A program made the translations under genes and the position numbers. From contig NC_063167.1 of NCBI RefSeq assembly GCF_023159225.1, positions 7,533,734 to 7,597,733 of the forward strand: a stretch of DNA of 64,000 nt, read 5' to 3'. Origin of the DNA: Perognathus longimembris pacificus (taxonomy: Eukaryota > Chordata > Mammalia > Rodentia > Heteromyidae). The notes below the pieces were generated by a model, which did no database searches, had not been told where the DNA came from, and worked only from the letters and a program-made list of their open reading frames with translations. This document shows positions 11,701 through 24,900 of this stretch, in pieces (position 1 is the stretch's first letter; every line of letters starts with the position of its first letter).

Positions 11701-11885
11701 CAGGGGAATGGTGGAAGAGGCACTGGGCGGAGACATCAACACAGGCAGGGCCCAGAGGAGGGCGGCAGGGGGCCAGGTATCAGAGAGGTGACAGGGGCGT
11801 TGAGGACCGAGTGGGCCCTCTTGCTCCAGATCCTCACTAAGGAGGCTGTGTTCTACCTGAGGCAGGGAGAGCTGAAGGAAGGTAG

Positions 11886-11943
<58 letters not shown>

Positions 11944-14246
11944 ACATGTATTCAGGCTTTAACTCAGGTCCTCTGGCTCTCAGTTGACTTTTTCCACTCA
12001 TGGCTGGTACTCTACTACTTGAGCCACACCTCCATGTTTTTTGTTTTTTTTTTTTTGGCTTTTGGTTGCTTAGCTGGAGATCAGAGTCTCAAGGACTCTT
12101 CTGCCCAGGCTGGCTTTGAATCGAGAACTTCAAATCTCAGCCTCCTGAGTAGTTAGGATTACAGGTGAGAGCCACCAGGGCTGGGCTGCTGGAAGGTTCT
12201 AAGGAGCTGCATGCAGTCTTGGATGTTGGACGGTGGCTTTGGTCTCTCTGCCAATGGGCCTAAGGCTGAGAACTGAGAAGGGGGAGAATTGCTGGTGAGA
12301 CAGGCTGGTGTTGAGGAGGAGACTGACAGGCCTCAAGGAATGGGGAGTGGGGGAGGCATTCCTCGTCACTAGACAGCTTTACTGGGAAGCAAGAGCCACA
12401 CCTCAGCATCGTTGTGCCCTGGCACATAGCACAAAGCTTGGATCCCATCCGGGGCTTCCTGTCTGGCCCACTCACATCTAAAGCAACATCACAGGCAGCA
12501 GCCGGTAGGGCGGGGTGGAGAGAGGTGGGATGTGTCAGCCTGGCCGCCTGTGATGTGGTGGGCCCTTCCTGACGTGCCGCTGTTTGTGTCTGACGGCAGA
12601 CAGGCCTTGCTGCGCGTGGCATTGCTGCGATGGCCTGTTCCCATGTGGCTGCACCCCCACAGTCCACAGGGTTCCAGTAATGCCCCAAGATGAAGACTCA
12701 CATGCTTCTGCTACGCCTTGTCATGCCCCCCGGGCCCTAGGGCCTGCTATGCCAATGCTGTGGGTTCTTTATTGCTTGAGGATGGTTTCCAGCTGTGCTG
12801 GGGGTCCTGGGATCCTTGGGCAGATGTTTCTGCCCGTCCCCACAGTTGGAACAACTGCCCCAGGCAAAGAATGAGGAGGAAGCGAAAGAGCAGGATGAGA
12901 GTACAGACTTCTCTGTGTAAGGGAGCAAGAAGACCTGGAAATCAGCAGCCTCGAGGCAGGCTCCCAGGGCCCGCCTTGCCATGTAGAGCCCTTTGGGTGA
13001 GCCTCAGCTGTTCTGGCATCTGATTGGGTCACGGCCCATCCCACCACAAGAGAGGGGCCCTGTCCCCTGTGCGGGTCTGCTCCAGGGCACAGGGGCTTTG
13101 CTCCTTAGGGCTTAGCTGGGTGTTTTCTCCCCCTCTGCCTCTCCCTCACCATGCTGTCCCCGGCCTGGCAGACCCGGGTGCAGGGAGCCCCCAGCGAGGC
13201 TGGCCACGTGCCTGTTTCCCCGGGCTGCTGACGTCTGCGGGATCTCAGGCTCATGGGAAAGCTGAGAGACTACGCATGGAGCTGGGGAGCATCTCCCCTT
13301 CTCCTTCCTTGCCCAGGCTGATTCTTCTGCGATCTGTTTATTAAAGCAGAAGAAGGAACACAGTGCCTTGCCTCGGGTTCCTTGCAGCCTTAATTTTTTT
13401 TTTTTTTTTTTTTGGTACCAGTCCTGGGCTTGAACTCAGGGCCTGGGTGCTATCCCTGAGCAAAGGCTGGCACTCTACCACTTGAGCCACAGCTCCACCT
13501 CTGGCTGGTTTTTGTTTCTTTTTTTTTTTTTTAAATTGGTAGTGAAGTGGAGATCAGATTCTCATGGACTTCTGTGTTTGGGCTGGCTTTGAACCATGAG
13601 TAGCTAGGATTACAGGTGTGAGCCACTGGCCCCCAGCAGATTCAGGGGTAGCCTGTTCCTTCTTCCCTTTCATGCGTCCATCTATTTATGTCTGTCACCT
13701 GTCACCAACACCAAACCTTGTCATTCTCATCACCATTAGCACTGCCATCATCATTGTCACCCATCCTCTGGCCATCCTCTTTCCAAAGGCTATCTACCTG
13801 TCTGTCTATGTCTTATCTAACCACATACCTCTCATCTATCTGTTTCTTGTTGTTTTGTTTTTAGTTCTGTCCACATGGGATGAGAAATTCCCACCTGTTT
13901 GGGGGGTGAGTCACCCCACCCGTGATTTTTGAACTTTCATCTAGGCCCCATATTTAGAAAAATGGATCTGTTAGAAGTGCTGAGTGAGTCCAGTGTGGTC
14001 CATCTTCACTTCCTCCTTATAGAGTCACATCCCCTCTGGGGTGGGTGGGGTGTCAGCCTGAGCCACCCCAAGTCAAAACAGAGGACCAGGGGCCTCCCTA
14101 GCCCCGTGTTTCCCAGAGCCTTCCCTGGTGTTTCCCAGAGGCCAGTGCCGCATTGGGGACCTCTGAGCCCCCCTTATCTTGCTTGGTTCCCTGCGATGCC
14201 CCTTAGCCAAAGTTCCAGCTCAGCCCCTGCTCTGGGGAGCCCTGCT

Positions 14247-14304
<58 letters not shown>

Positions 14305-17300
14305 TGTGTGTGTGTGTGTTGTGACCTTTTGTTCTGCTCTGCGTAGGGGCTTTCTGTTCCTCATTGTTTGGCCATGACAGAGCTGTGGCTTGCTGCTTTT
14401 TCTTTTTCTTTTTTTTTTTTTCCTCTACCCAAAAGGATAAACAGGCCTGGAGAGTGGAGGGAGGGCTGACCCCCCTCTGCTACACCAAGCAGCAAGAGGA
14501 AGATGGGGGGAGCTTATTCAAATGATGTTGGGGTCAGAAGGCACTTTGTTTTGTTTTGTTTTGTTTTAGCCAGTCCTGGGCCTTGGACTCAGGGCCTGAG
14601 CGCTGTCCCTGGCTTCTGTTTTGCTCAAGGCTAGCACTCTGCCACTTGAGCCACAGCGCCACTTCTGGCCATTTTCTGTATATGTGGTGCTGGGGAATTG
14701 AACCCAGGGCCTCATGTATACGAGGCAAGCACTCTTGCCACTAGGCCATATCTCCAGCTCCTCAGAAGGCACTTTGGAGGGACGAGGCTGGGGGTTCAGC
14801 TGCTGTCTCCATGAGCAACTTAGCCCAGGCATGGATGGCCCTTGCCCATCAGGCTGCTCAAGCCTTGCTGGGAATCCTGCCCCTACCCAGCCAGACTTCC
14901 CTCAGCCCGCTGGAGCCACCCACTTGGTTCCACTGCCCAGGGCACTGGAGAAAGCCCCTCACTGCCCTGGGGGGGGGGGCATTGTCTGAGGAAAGAGGCA
15001 GTTGAGGGGAGCTGGAGGCCCAGCCTGCTTGGGGGCTTTGTGGAGGGGGGGGCGGGGATGGCCAGGCCCTGTGTGCAGCAGTTAATATTGTCGGCAGAAG
15101 GTGCTGTGAAGGTCCAGTGTTTGTAGGGTTTGGGGGAGCCCTCACCCCAAGTCTCCTCTGAGGGCCCCTCCCTGGCCCTTCCCAGGTCATCTGGCTTTAT
15201 CCACAGTCAGATGACTTGCTCTTGTGTGGGAATAGTGTTTCAGACCCTTGGGAAAGTTCCTTGTTCTTTTCCTTTTTCAGTGGCACAGCCTCCTGGGTCC
15301 CGAGACCCCCACCACCACCCCAGGATGGAGAGTGATAACCCCAGGGCCTTGGGTAAAGGCAATGAGGTCCCACACACTGGTTAGGGGTGTTGGATCTGAT
15401 TCTTGTTTGTTTTAGGTTGTTGAAACAGAGTTTTGCTATTATATGATGCAAGCTAACATTGAACTCATGGTCCTCTTCCCTCGGCCTCTCAAGTGCTGGG
15501 ATTCCAAGCGTGCGCCACTACGCTTGGCTTTGGCGGTCTCCTTTATATGGGGTGCCTGAGAGCTCTCTTGGGTGTTGGATTGGGAGAGAAATACAGTGTT
15601 GTTTTAGTACTGCATCTCCTCAAACCCTGTCAGAGCTGGCTGACCGGGCCAGGGTGGCAGGTACAGCCAGGCTCAGGCCTCGTGTCCTGGTGCTGGGGCC
15701 AGGACCCCACCTCTGCTGTAAGTGACATTGGGCCCAAGCCCCCTGGGGTAGCCTGGCCCTGCTCAGCACCCCTCCCTGCCAGGCTTCGGGCTGCAGCCTC
15801 CGAGGGCGAGCGAGCAGCCAAGGGAGACTGTGGATCTGGGTGGTTGTCGGGCTGAGGCGTGGGCAGGGTCTGCATGGGGAGGCGCCTGTCCCACGAGCTC
15901 TCTTAGTGGACACGCAGAACTTTGTTAGGCAGCTCAGAATCAGGGGTGGGGGGGGGTGGGGAAAGATCCCTGAGGGCCCACAGCAGGGTGGACACCCAGT
16001 TGCATGCCTCCAGGGCAGTTAGTCCTGCCTGCTGGGCCCAGCAGGGTTCAGGCGGCCTGTGTCACCTGCTGCTGGGACCATGGCAGTGACAATTCCCAGG
16101 CAGTGCTGGGAGGGGGAGGGAAGGCAGGGAAACTCACCTCCCGCCTGAATGTTGGTAATTGGCTGGTGCTCTGCCACTTGAGCCACACCACTTCTGGTTT
16201 TGTTTTTTTTGTTTTTTTTTTTGGCCAGTCCTGGGGCTTGAATTCACTGTTCCTGGCTTCATTTTGCTCAAGGCTAGCACTCTACCATTTGAAACCCCTC
16301 CATGAGACTCATCTCCAATTAACCACTGGAAAACTGGTTTAAAGTGGTAGAGGGGCTGGGGATGTGGCTTAGCGGTGGAGTGCTTGCCTAGCATGCATGA
16401 AGCCCTGGGTTCGATTCCTCAGTGCCGCATAAACAGAAAAAGCCAGAAATGGCGCTGTGGCTCAAGTAGTGAAGTGCTAGCTTGAGCAAAAGAAGGTCAG
16501 AAACAGTGCCCAGGCCCTGAGCTCAGGCCCCAGCACTGGCAAAAACAAAAACAAAATTAAAGTGGTAGAGGGGCTGGGAATATGGCCTAGTGGCAAGAGT
16601 GCTTGTCTCGTATACATGAAGCCCCGGGTTCGATTCCTCAGCACCACATATATAGAAAACGGCCAGAAGTGGTGCTGTGGCTCAAGTGGCAGAGTGCTAG
16701 CCTTGAGCAAATAAAGAAGCCAGAGATAGTGCTCAGGCCCTGAGTTCAAGCCCCAGGAGTGGCAAAAAATAAATAAATAAAGTGGTAGAGTGCTAGCCTT
16801 GAGCAAAAGAGCTCAGGGACAGCACCCAGGCCCTGAGTTCAAGTCTCACAACCACCACCACCAACAAGAAAAAGAGTGTCTTGGATTTATCTACCTGGGC
16901 TGGCTCCCAACAGCAATTCTCAGACCTCAGCCTCCTGAGAGCTAGGATTACAGGCGTGAGCCACCAGCCACCCAGGTTTTGACTGGCTTCTTTACAACCG
17001 TTGTCCATTGCACTGGACAGTGCCCATGTTGTGCCAGTGGTTAGGTATTTGAATATCTTCCCTGTGAAGACTGAAGTCCAAAGAGGTTGAGACACTTTCC
17101 GGTGGCCTCAAAGAGGGTGAGTGGTAGAATGAGGAATTGAAACTTGGTCCTGCCTCTCTGCTCTTCTCCAGGGAGAGTACGGTCTTCCTTCAATAAACAT
17201 TTGAGTCATTCCTTCACCAAACATTTATTGTGACCATGTGATTGCAGCTGGCTGGACAGGGGGGCAGGAGCCAGCCCCGAGTCCCGCCCCTGGTCATCTC

Positions 17301-20300
17301 AGGGAGACGGCTGTGTGACTTTGGACAGCGTGTGCGTCCTCTGCTTGTGTAAACGCACACAAGCCCCTGTTTGCTTGTGGAGGAGGCCCAGCCGCAGGGG
17401 CTCATTCATGCTTTTCCTGGAAGGGACAGGTCGTCCTTTGAAGGAAGGACGGAGCTCAGGGGGTGTGGCCAGGGGTCGTGGAGCAGACACCCTGGGGGCT
17501 GTCACTGTTGTACATGTCAGTGGAGAAACTCTGTGTCTCTTGCCAGTTGTCTATGTTAAAAATGATGATTTTTCCTTTCCCTCTCTTTTGACTTTTGTTG
17601 GTACTGGGATTGGAACTCAGAACCTTGTCCTTACTAGGCAGATACTCTACCATGGAGCCATGCTTCTCGCTCTCTTCTGTCTTCTTTCATTCCTTGCTTT
17701 GCTCACTCTTTATAGAGGCCCATGGCATAGAGATTGAAGTCATGCACAGTGAAGTCAGATAGGCTCGGGGTTCAAATCTTTCCCTGTTCCTTACTGGCTC
17801 TTGAGAACTGCCTTCCTGTTTCCTGGGTTTGTCTGGCTGCAGTGAAGTCTCCCTGGGGTCACACCTTTGTCTGAAGTCCAATCTCTGGAAGCCAAGCCTG
17901 AGGCGGGGCTTCCTGTGCCTGTGATTGACAGGGCAGGACTCTCAGGGGAAGGGGCAGGGCCAACTTGCCTGGCCAAGCTTGGGGTGAGGAATTGTATCAG
18001 TCTGTCCCATCTTAAGGCCAGAAGACAGCTGGAGAGCCCTTGTCACCCCGTGTAGCAGCCTCTGGGGACAAGCACCCCCCTGTTAACGGGGGTCATAGTG
18101 AGGACAATATTCTTCACTGACTGGGGGCCCCTGAAGCCTATAGAACTGCAGCTCCGCTGGGCAGTAAGTGATCCAGAATGTTCTCCGTGGTCTGCTACCA
18201 CCCATGCTGATTTCCCGAGGGCCCTGCGGGGACATGCATCTGAGACTGCAAGGCCACCTGCATCGCTGGCATAGGTGGCTCTGGTTGGAGGGGCACCCTG
18301 GGCAGAGGGCAGCTTTGTGCCCAGGTCTTGGGTTGTCTGTGGCCAAGGCCAGTGCCTTCAGGGCAGCTTCGGAGCCCACATCTGCTCCGAGCCCTGCCGG
18401 GGAAGGCCCACGCCAGCTCGTCCATCCCCACCCCGGTGTCTCCACCTGCAGACACGAGTGTGCTCGACCGAGGAGGGAGGCAAGGAGGCAAAGAGGACCA
18501 GATACTCCTCTCCCTGACTCCCCCTCCACACTCAAGGAGAAAGCCCCATCCTTGGCATCTAGCAGGGGGAGGGCAGACACCGGCAGGACCGGCCTGGCGT
18601 CTGGGGCTGCCGTGCGCATGGCTGACTTGCCTTCCTCCTAGCAGGTGGCTTTGAAGTCCAACACCTCGGAACCTGGGAGCAGGTGCTGGCAGAAGGAATA
18701 CTTTGACAAGACGGCCCAGAGGTGCTGCAGCATGTGCCCACCTGGTGAGGGGCAGCGCTGGGGTCCCGGGGGGGCGTGCGTGGCAGGGGTCCTGGGGGAG
18801 GGGCGGGCTGTGGCCTTTGGTTCTCACTCAGCTCTGCAGTGGGCCTGTGCTGACTTTTGCCTCTGTGGCTCAGTCTCCACCGGCTTCCCAGCACAAGGCA
18901 TGTGCCGGGCACACAGTAGGTGCTCGGGGTATATTTGACTGAACTAGTGAATGTGTACTGTGCCCGTTCTACAGGCAGCCGCCTCCAGACGCTGTCCATC
19001 CAGCGAGGTGCCTACCTCCACTCCGCATCTATAAAAGCACTTAGTGTGTGCTCCGATGCGGCACCTGGACAGAGCTCAGGACGCACGAATCCTTCCCTTC
19101 TAGTAGTGGCAACTCTCTCATCCCTACCTGCCGGGAAGTGCTGGGAAGGAAAGGCGCAGCGGGGCAGGGCATGCTGTTTTATGTGAGTGGTCTAGGAAAG
19201 GCGTCTCTGAGCAGGTGACATGTGGGCGGAGCCTAGCAGGAAGGGAAGGAGAAAGCTGTACACATCCATAGGAGCGGCATGCCAGCAGGCACAAAGGCAC
19301 TGGGGTGAGAGAGTTGGGTGAGCTTGAGGAATAGCCAGATCAGCGTGTGTGTCTTAGAGGGAGTGAAGGGGAGCATGGGAGATTAGGATAAAGAGGGGGC
19401 CTTTTTATTCTATGAGAGTCTGGAAGCTCCTGGGCCAGTAGCTTGAGATGTGGGCAGGAACACACAGCCCATAACTATCTCTCTCTCTCTTTTCTTTTTT
19501 TGGCCAGTCCTGGGGCTTGGACTCAGGGCCTGAGCACTGTCCCTGGCTTCTTCCCGCTCAAGGCTAGCACTCTGCCACTTGAGCCACAGCGCCGCTTCTG
19601 GCCGTTTTTCTGTATATGTGGTGCTGGGGAATCGAACCTAGGGCCTCGTGTATCCGAGGCAGGCACTCTTGCCACTAGGCCATATTCCCAGCCCTCTCTC
19701 TCTCTTTTCTTTTGGCTGGTCCTGAGGCTTGAACTCAGGGCCTGGGCACTGTCCCTAGGCTTCTTTTGCTCAAGGCTAATGCTCTACCACTCAAGGCTCA
19801 GTGCCACTTGTGGCTTCTGAGTGGTTAATTGGAGGTAAGAGTCTCACAGGTACTTTTATGTCCAGGCTGGCTTTGAACCATGATCCTCAGATCTCAGCTT
19901 CCTGAGTAGCAAGGACTACAGGTGTGAGCCACTGGTGCCCGGCAGGGACTACTTTTTTGCTGTCTCCTTTCCCCTGTAGTTCCTAGTCCTAGATAGAGAA
20001 TTGTAACCAGTTGTCGAGAAGAAAAGAGCTGTCAGCGAATCCTTACTGACTTGTGATTGGCAGCTGCGGGGCCTCGGTGTGGGGGGAAGCGATGGTTGCT
20101 GCCGGCCGGATGTGCGGCGTCCACGGGGGAGTGGGAACTGTGTTGTGGGTTCCCTCCGGTGAGCGTGGGAACTGTGGACCCCTGGCAGAGCCCAGGCTCC
20201 TGGGAGAAGCTCCGCCCCGCTGAGACCCCTGTGCTTGCTTTCTAGGCCAGCACGTGAAACATTTCTGTACGGAGACGACGGACACCGTGTGTGCAGACTG

Positions 20301-21879
20301 CGAAGACAGCACCTACACCGGGCTCTGGAACTGGGTCTCCAGGTGCCTGAGCTGCGGTGCCCGCTGCAGCTCCGGTGAGTGAGCACGAGAAGCAAGGCCC
20401 CAGCCTCCTCCTGCCGGCCTCCTCCTCGGGGCCTCCTCCCCGCCATCACCCCATAGTCTGATCCCTCCGACGGACCCTGTGGCCCTGTGCCAAGGGGAGG
20501 CTGGCCGGGAGCCCGGATCGGTCAGCGTGGAGATGGGAATGACCCCGGCTGCCCTCTTGCTTCTCCAGGCCAGATCGAGACTCAAGCTTGCACCCGGGAG
20601 CGGAACCGGGCCTGCACCTGCAGGCCGGGCTGGTACTGCATGCTGGGGAAGCCCGACAACTGCCGGCTCTGCCTGCCACTGCGCGAGTGCGGCCCCGGCT
20701 ACGGCGTGGCCAGGAAAGGTATGGGAACCCCAGCGGGCCCTGCTAGGTCAGGACACCGACCAGACAGCACCAGAGGCGGCCAGGTGCATCTGTCCCCTCC
20801 CCCCTCCCCTCTCCTTCCCCCCTACCCCGTCCCGCTGGCCTGTCTGTCTCTCGGCCAGCATACTCGATTAGGGCCTGGGGACCTAGATAAGGACCAGGCT
20901 CAGCCCAAAGCTGCTAGGAATGGAGGAGATAGCGACCGTATAGCCTAGAGTCCGGCCTGTGCGCATGCGCGTGCACGCGCGACCGTGTGTGCAAGTTGTG
21001 TGAACACGCCTGTGTGCTTAAGGACAGAGGTATAAACAGAAGTGTCAGGCCCACGGCTCCAGGGGTGCTGGAGCTGACAAGCTCTTTTCTTTCTCTTGAA
21101 GGGACTTGGGACTCCAACATCCTATGTGCCCCTTGTGCCCCTGGGACATTCTCCAACACCGTTTCATCCACGGACACGTGCAGGCCCCACCGCGCGTGAG
21201 TTCCGAGCCCTTGGTTCTGAGGGAGCAGAGAGGGGGACTTCGGGGGGAGCAGCTTTCCTGCCACCATTGCTGAAGCTGGTTTCTCTAGGGGTGGCGCAAG
21301 GGTCCTGCGGCCGGCACAGGTGCCGTGAGCAGAGGAGGCCTTGCCATGGAGTGGAGGCTGGGTCGGGCACAGTGTTCAGGGAGAAGAGGCTGGGACCGGA
21401 AGGCACAGCCCCAGAGGGACCACGCACGCCCCCCACGCCCCTATCCCAGTGCCCAGTCCTCTGCCCAAGGGCGAGTCCAGTTTTCTCCAGCTTCTGCTCA
21501 GTCGCCTCCTGACCAAGCCTCCTCCTCTTCCTCCTCCCCCTCCTCCAGCTGTGACATCCTGGCTGTCCCTGGCAATGCAAGCATGGATGCCATCTGCCTG
21601 CCCTCCACCCGGGACCCGGGCCCAGAGGCAGACCACACAACCCAGCCCCCGACCTCGGGGACCCAGCCTGTGGAGCCCAGCACAGGGCCCAGCCCGACGG
21701 CGATGGACAGCACCGCCCTGCCGCCCTTCCCCCGTGGCACCAAGCCCCCGGCTGAATCAAGCAGGGCCAGCATCTCTCTTCCCATTGGTAAGTCAGGAGA
21801 GTCCTCACTCCTCCCGTTTCCATTTCCTCTCTCTTTGTCCCTCCCCTTTCCTTCCTCTCCTCCTTCTCCCTCCTTTTTC

Positions 21880-21931
<52 letters not shown>

Positions 21932-24900
21932 TTGGTCAGTTGTGGGGCTTGAACTCTGGGCCCAAGCCTGTCCCTGAGCTTTTCAGCTCCAGGCTAGCGC
22001 TCTACCACTTGATCCACAGCGCCACTTCTGGTTTTCTGGTGGTTCATTGGAGCTAAAGAGTCTCATGGGCTTTCCTGCCTGGGCTGGCTTTGAACTGTGG
22101 TCCTCAGATCTCAGCCTCCCGAGTAGCTGGGATGACAGGCGTGAGCCACCAGTGCTTGCTTTCCTCTCTATTTGGTCCTTTCTTCCTTTTCTCTCTCTGT
22201 CCTTTTTTCTTTTCCCTATTTCCCAATCTCTCCATCTCCCTTTCTCCTTCTCTTCCTCCTTCCCCTCTCTCCCTCTCCCCCCCACTTTTCTCTCTTTGTG
22301 CCAGTGATGAGCTTGAACTCAGAGCCTCATGTACTCTCTTCTTCTTCTCTCTCTCTCTCTCTCTCTTTTTCCCTCAAGACTAGTATTCTACCACTTTAGC
22401 CACAGCTCCATTTATGGCTTTTTGGTGGTTAACTGGAAATAAGAGTCTCCTTCACGTTTCTGCCCAGGCTGGCTCTGAACCTCGATCCTCAGATCTCAGC
22501 TTCCTGAGTAACTAGGATGCAGACTTGAGCCTCCAGTGCCTGGCTTTGTCTCTCTTCTTCTCCTCCCTCTCCCCCTCCCTCCCTCTTATCTTCCTCTCTT
22601 CCTTCCTCGTTCCCTTCTTCTTCCTGTCTTTGTGAAGCCATTGTGGGGTCCGACGCTGCTGTGTCCCGGAACACTGGGCACAGTGGACAAGTCTCCTCCC
22701 CAAACCTCACGTCAGCATGGAGACTAGAATTCCTGCATGGAGACTAGAATCCCTGGGTGGGCCAAGATGGGCCCTGCTTGCTGGTTCTGGTGGCACCATT
22801 TGGCTGACAGCTAGCCCGCAGGCCTGGCTGGCTTCGGGTGATCTCCTCTGGGGACGGGCTGACTGTACCAGGCCACCGCTGTCTATATGACTGGTGGCTC
22901 CAGGCCGAATGTGGTCAACGGGAGTTAGACTTGTCCCCACACTTGAGAACCTCAGGCTGGGGCTGGCTCCTCCCTGGAGACACCGCCAGCCGCCTGGGGC
23001 ATGGCACCAGGGTGGAGGGAAGAATTCTATGTGTCCTCTTCCTCTTAGGACTGATTGTCGGGGTGACGGCCCTGAGTCTGCTGCTGGTGGGATTGGTGAA
23101 CTGTGTCATCCTGACCCAGAAGAAAAGTACGTTTCCTCCCCTGCTTCCTTCATCCCATTTGGGGGGCTGCTCGCGGCGGGGGGGGGGGGAAGCTCAGAGC
23201 CTGAGGCACAGGGCACTTCCCTAGTGGGGCTGCGCAGGACAGGCAGCTCCCTCTCCAGAAAGCGGCAGCTGGAGTGTGTGCAGGGAGGAGGGGGCGCAGA
23301 AGGCCAGGCTGATGGCTGCCCAGAGGTGCTGTGAGCTAGAGATCTGGAGGGTTCTTCCAGGCATCGTGCCTGGCGACCAGGGCTCCCCACGGCTGGGCTC
23401 GCCCCACAAGCTCCGCTTCGCCCACACTGCCCTCCTGCAAGAACAGTCGGGCCGCGGGAGCCCTGTGCGCTGACCTGCCCCCTCTCTTCCCTTCCTAGAG
23501 AACTTGTTCTGCCTACCCGGAGAGGCCAAGGTGGTGAGTGTCCCTCTGCCCCCACCCCCCGAACCCCCTCCAGTCACACAGGTAGGCTGGGGAGGTGTGC
23601 GGAGCCCTAGGTGGCCCCCCCGTCCCTGGTTCCCACAAGGCTTTTGAAATCAGACAAACTGGTTCAATCTCCTGATTTCAGAGGGGGAAAGCAACCTGCC
23701 CCAGCCCACGCAGCCCCCGGCACCTTTGCCCTGCTCTGGGGTATTTCAGTGTTTGTTTCCCCCTCCCCCCACCTCGGTGTCCCCACTTCAGTTTCTTGGT
23801 GCTGCCTACTCGGGTATAAGTGACCCCCCCCCCCAGGTCACCCACTCTTCCCCAGCCAAGTGTGTGTTGCCCCATCAGTGGCCTGGGAAGTGCTGGGTGC
23901 GGCCCTGGGGCCCCACTTCCTCTTCCCTTTGCTGAGCTTGCATTCACACAGTGGGCCTCGCAGTCTCCGAGGGTGGGGAGCGGGGCGCAGAGCCCTCTGT
24001 GGGTCTGGGACCCGCTCTCTGGAGAGGACCCCCAGCCCCGACTTGCACTGCGGGCTCCTGCCCCTCCCGGTGGTGTGACCGCCCCACCACGGCCCTCGGG
24101 CAGCTGCTGTGCTCAGATTCTCAGAGCCCCCACCGGGCTCTCAGCTGCGGCTCTGTCTCGGCACCTCGGAGCCGGAGGCCCCACACGCCCCAGTGTACAG
24201 ATGAGGAAACTGAGTCTCAGGAGCTCCGTGCACCCCTGCCAGGCCAGGTCGTCAGGTCCTAGCGGTGGACCAGGTAGCTGGGTGGGACCAGCCGTGAGCC
24301 CATGGCACCCGCTTGCAGCGGAGGGGACGAGGGGAGGGGCTGGCAGCTTCCCTCCGGAGAAAAGCAGCACTCGCTCCTGCGTGGCCTCGCCCACGCCACC
24401 CCCCGCACACGCTCGCGCAGGAGCTCACGCTAGCAACCGGCGTGAGCCTCTGTCAGTGCCATGCTGGGCAGCGTCGTTCATGCTCCTGGCCTCGCCACAC
24501 CGCACAGGCCAGGTGATTGATGTCCCAGTGTCACCCAGTGATTGAGGTCACCCAGTGTCACAGCCCAGGACCCAAGGCCAGAGAAGTCGAGGAACTTCCC
24601 AAAGGTGGCACAGCGGATGGGAGCAGCCTAGGAGTGTCCCCATCACCCTGTGCACACTGTGACACACTCAGGCACAGATGCATGGCCGTGCACTCACAGA
24701 TGTGTGCGTGTGCAAGTGCACATGCCCTCAGCCTACACACACACGCACACACACACACACACACATGCACGCGCGCGCGCCCTTGCAGGAGCCAGCTTCT
24801 CAGGGAAGCTCTCTGATCTGATCTCATCTGTCTAGATGAGCTGGGGTTTTGCATTTTGGGGGTTTTTGTTTTGTTTTGTTTTTTTGGTGGTATTGGGATT

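Larger units (their letters stand above)
16287..16865 (+). mobile_element. B1-Geo SINE carrying two IDL-Geo inserts at one site
   Basis: The host resumes after the inserts (16791-16865, TGCTAGCCTTGAGCAAAAGA). The 12-mer AAAGTGGTAGAG occurs three times (16341-16352, 16559-16570, 16779-16790), framing the two inserts. Confidence 0.9.
5791..18644 (+). other. TNFRSF1B: TNFRSF1B intron 1 (12.85 kb)
   Basis: This large first intron holds no recognisable coding exon of another gene. Its first 150 bp are still CpG island. The rest is a mix of unique sequence (for example 9031-11120 and 17850-18640), MIR fragments, B1-Geo and IDL-Geo SINEs, and two long GT repeats (11887, 14248). Long open frames in it are GC-rich chance frames. 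Confidence 0.8.
18745..20245 (+). other. TNFRSF1B: TNFRSF1B intron 2
   Basis: 1.5 kb. It contains an old MIR/L2-like fragment (about 18880-18950) and, at 19486-19943, a B1-Geo SINE with an IDL-Geo SINE inserted next to it in the same orientation. The rest is unique sequence. Confidence 0.8.
21788..23048 (+). other. TNFRSF1B: TNFRSF1B intron 6
   Basis: 1.26 kb. It contains an ATT microsatellite, two minus-strand B1-Geo SINEs separated by pyrimidine-rich sequence, and about 500 bp of unique sequence before exon 7. Confidence 0.8.

Noticed and set aside
16353..16430. tRNA-Ala genes
   Set aside because: The IDL monomers look tRNA-like but sit in SINE dimers with A-tails and target duplications; no intact cloverleaf gene was seen.
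18195..18827. A 210-codon minus-strand frame over TNFRSF1B exon 2
   Set aside because: GC-rich chance frame opposite a real exon; no conserved features.
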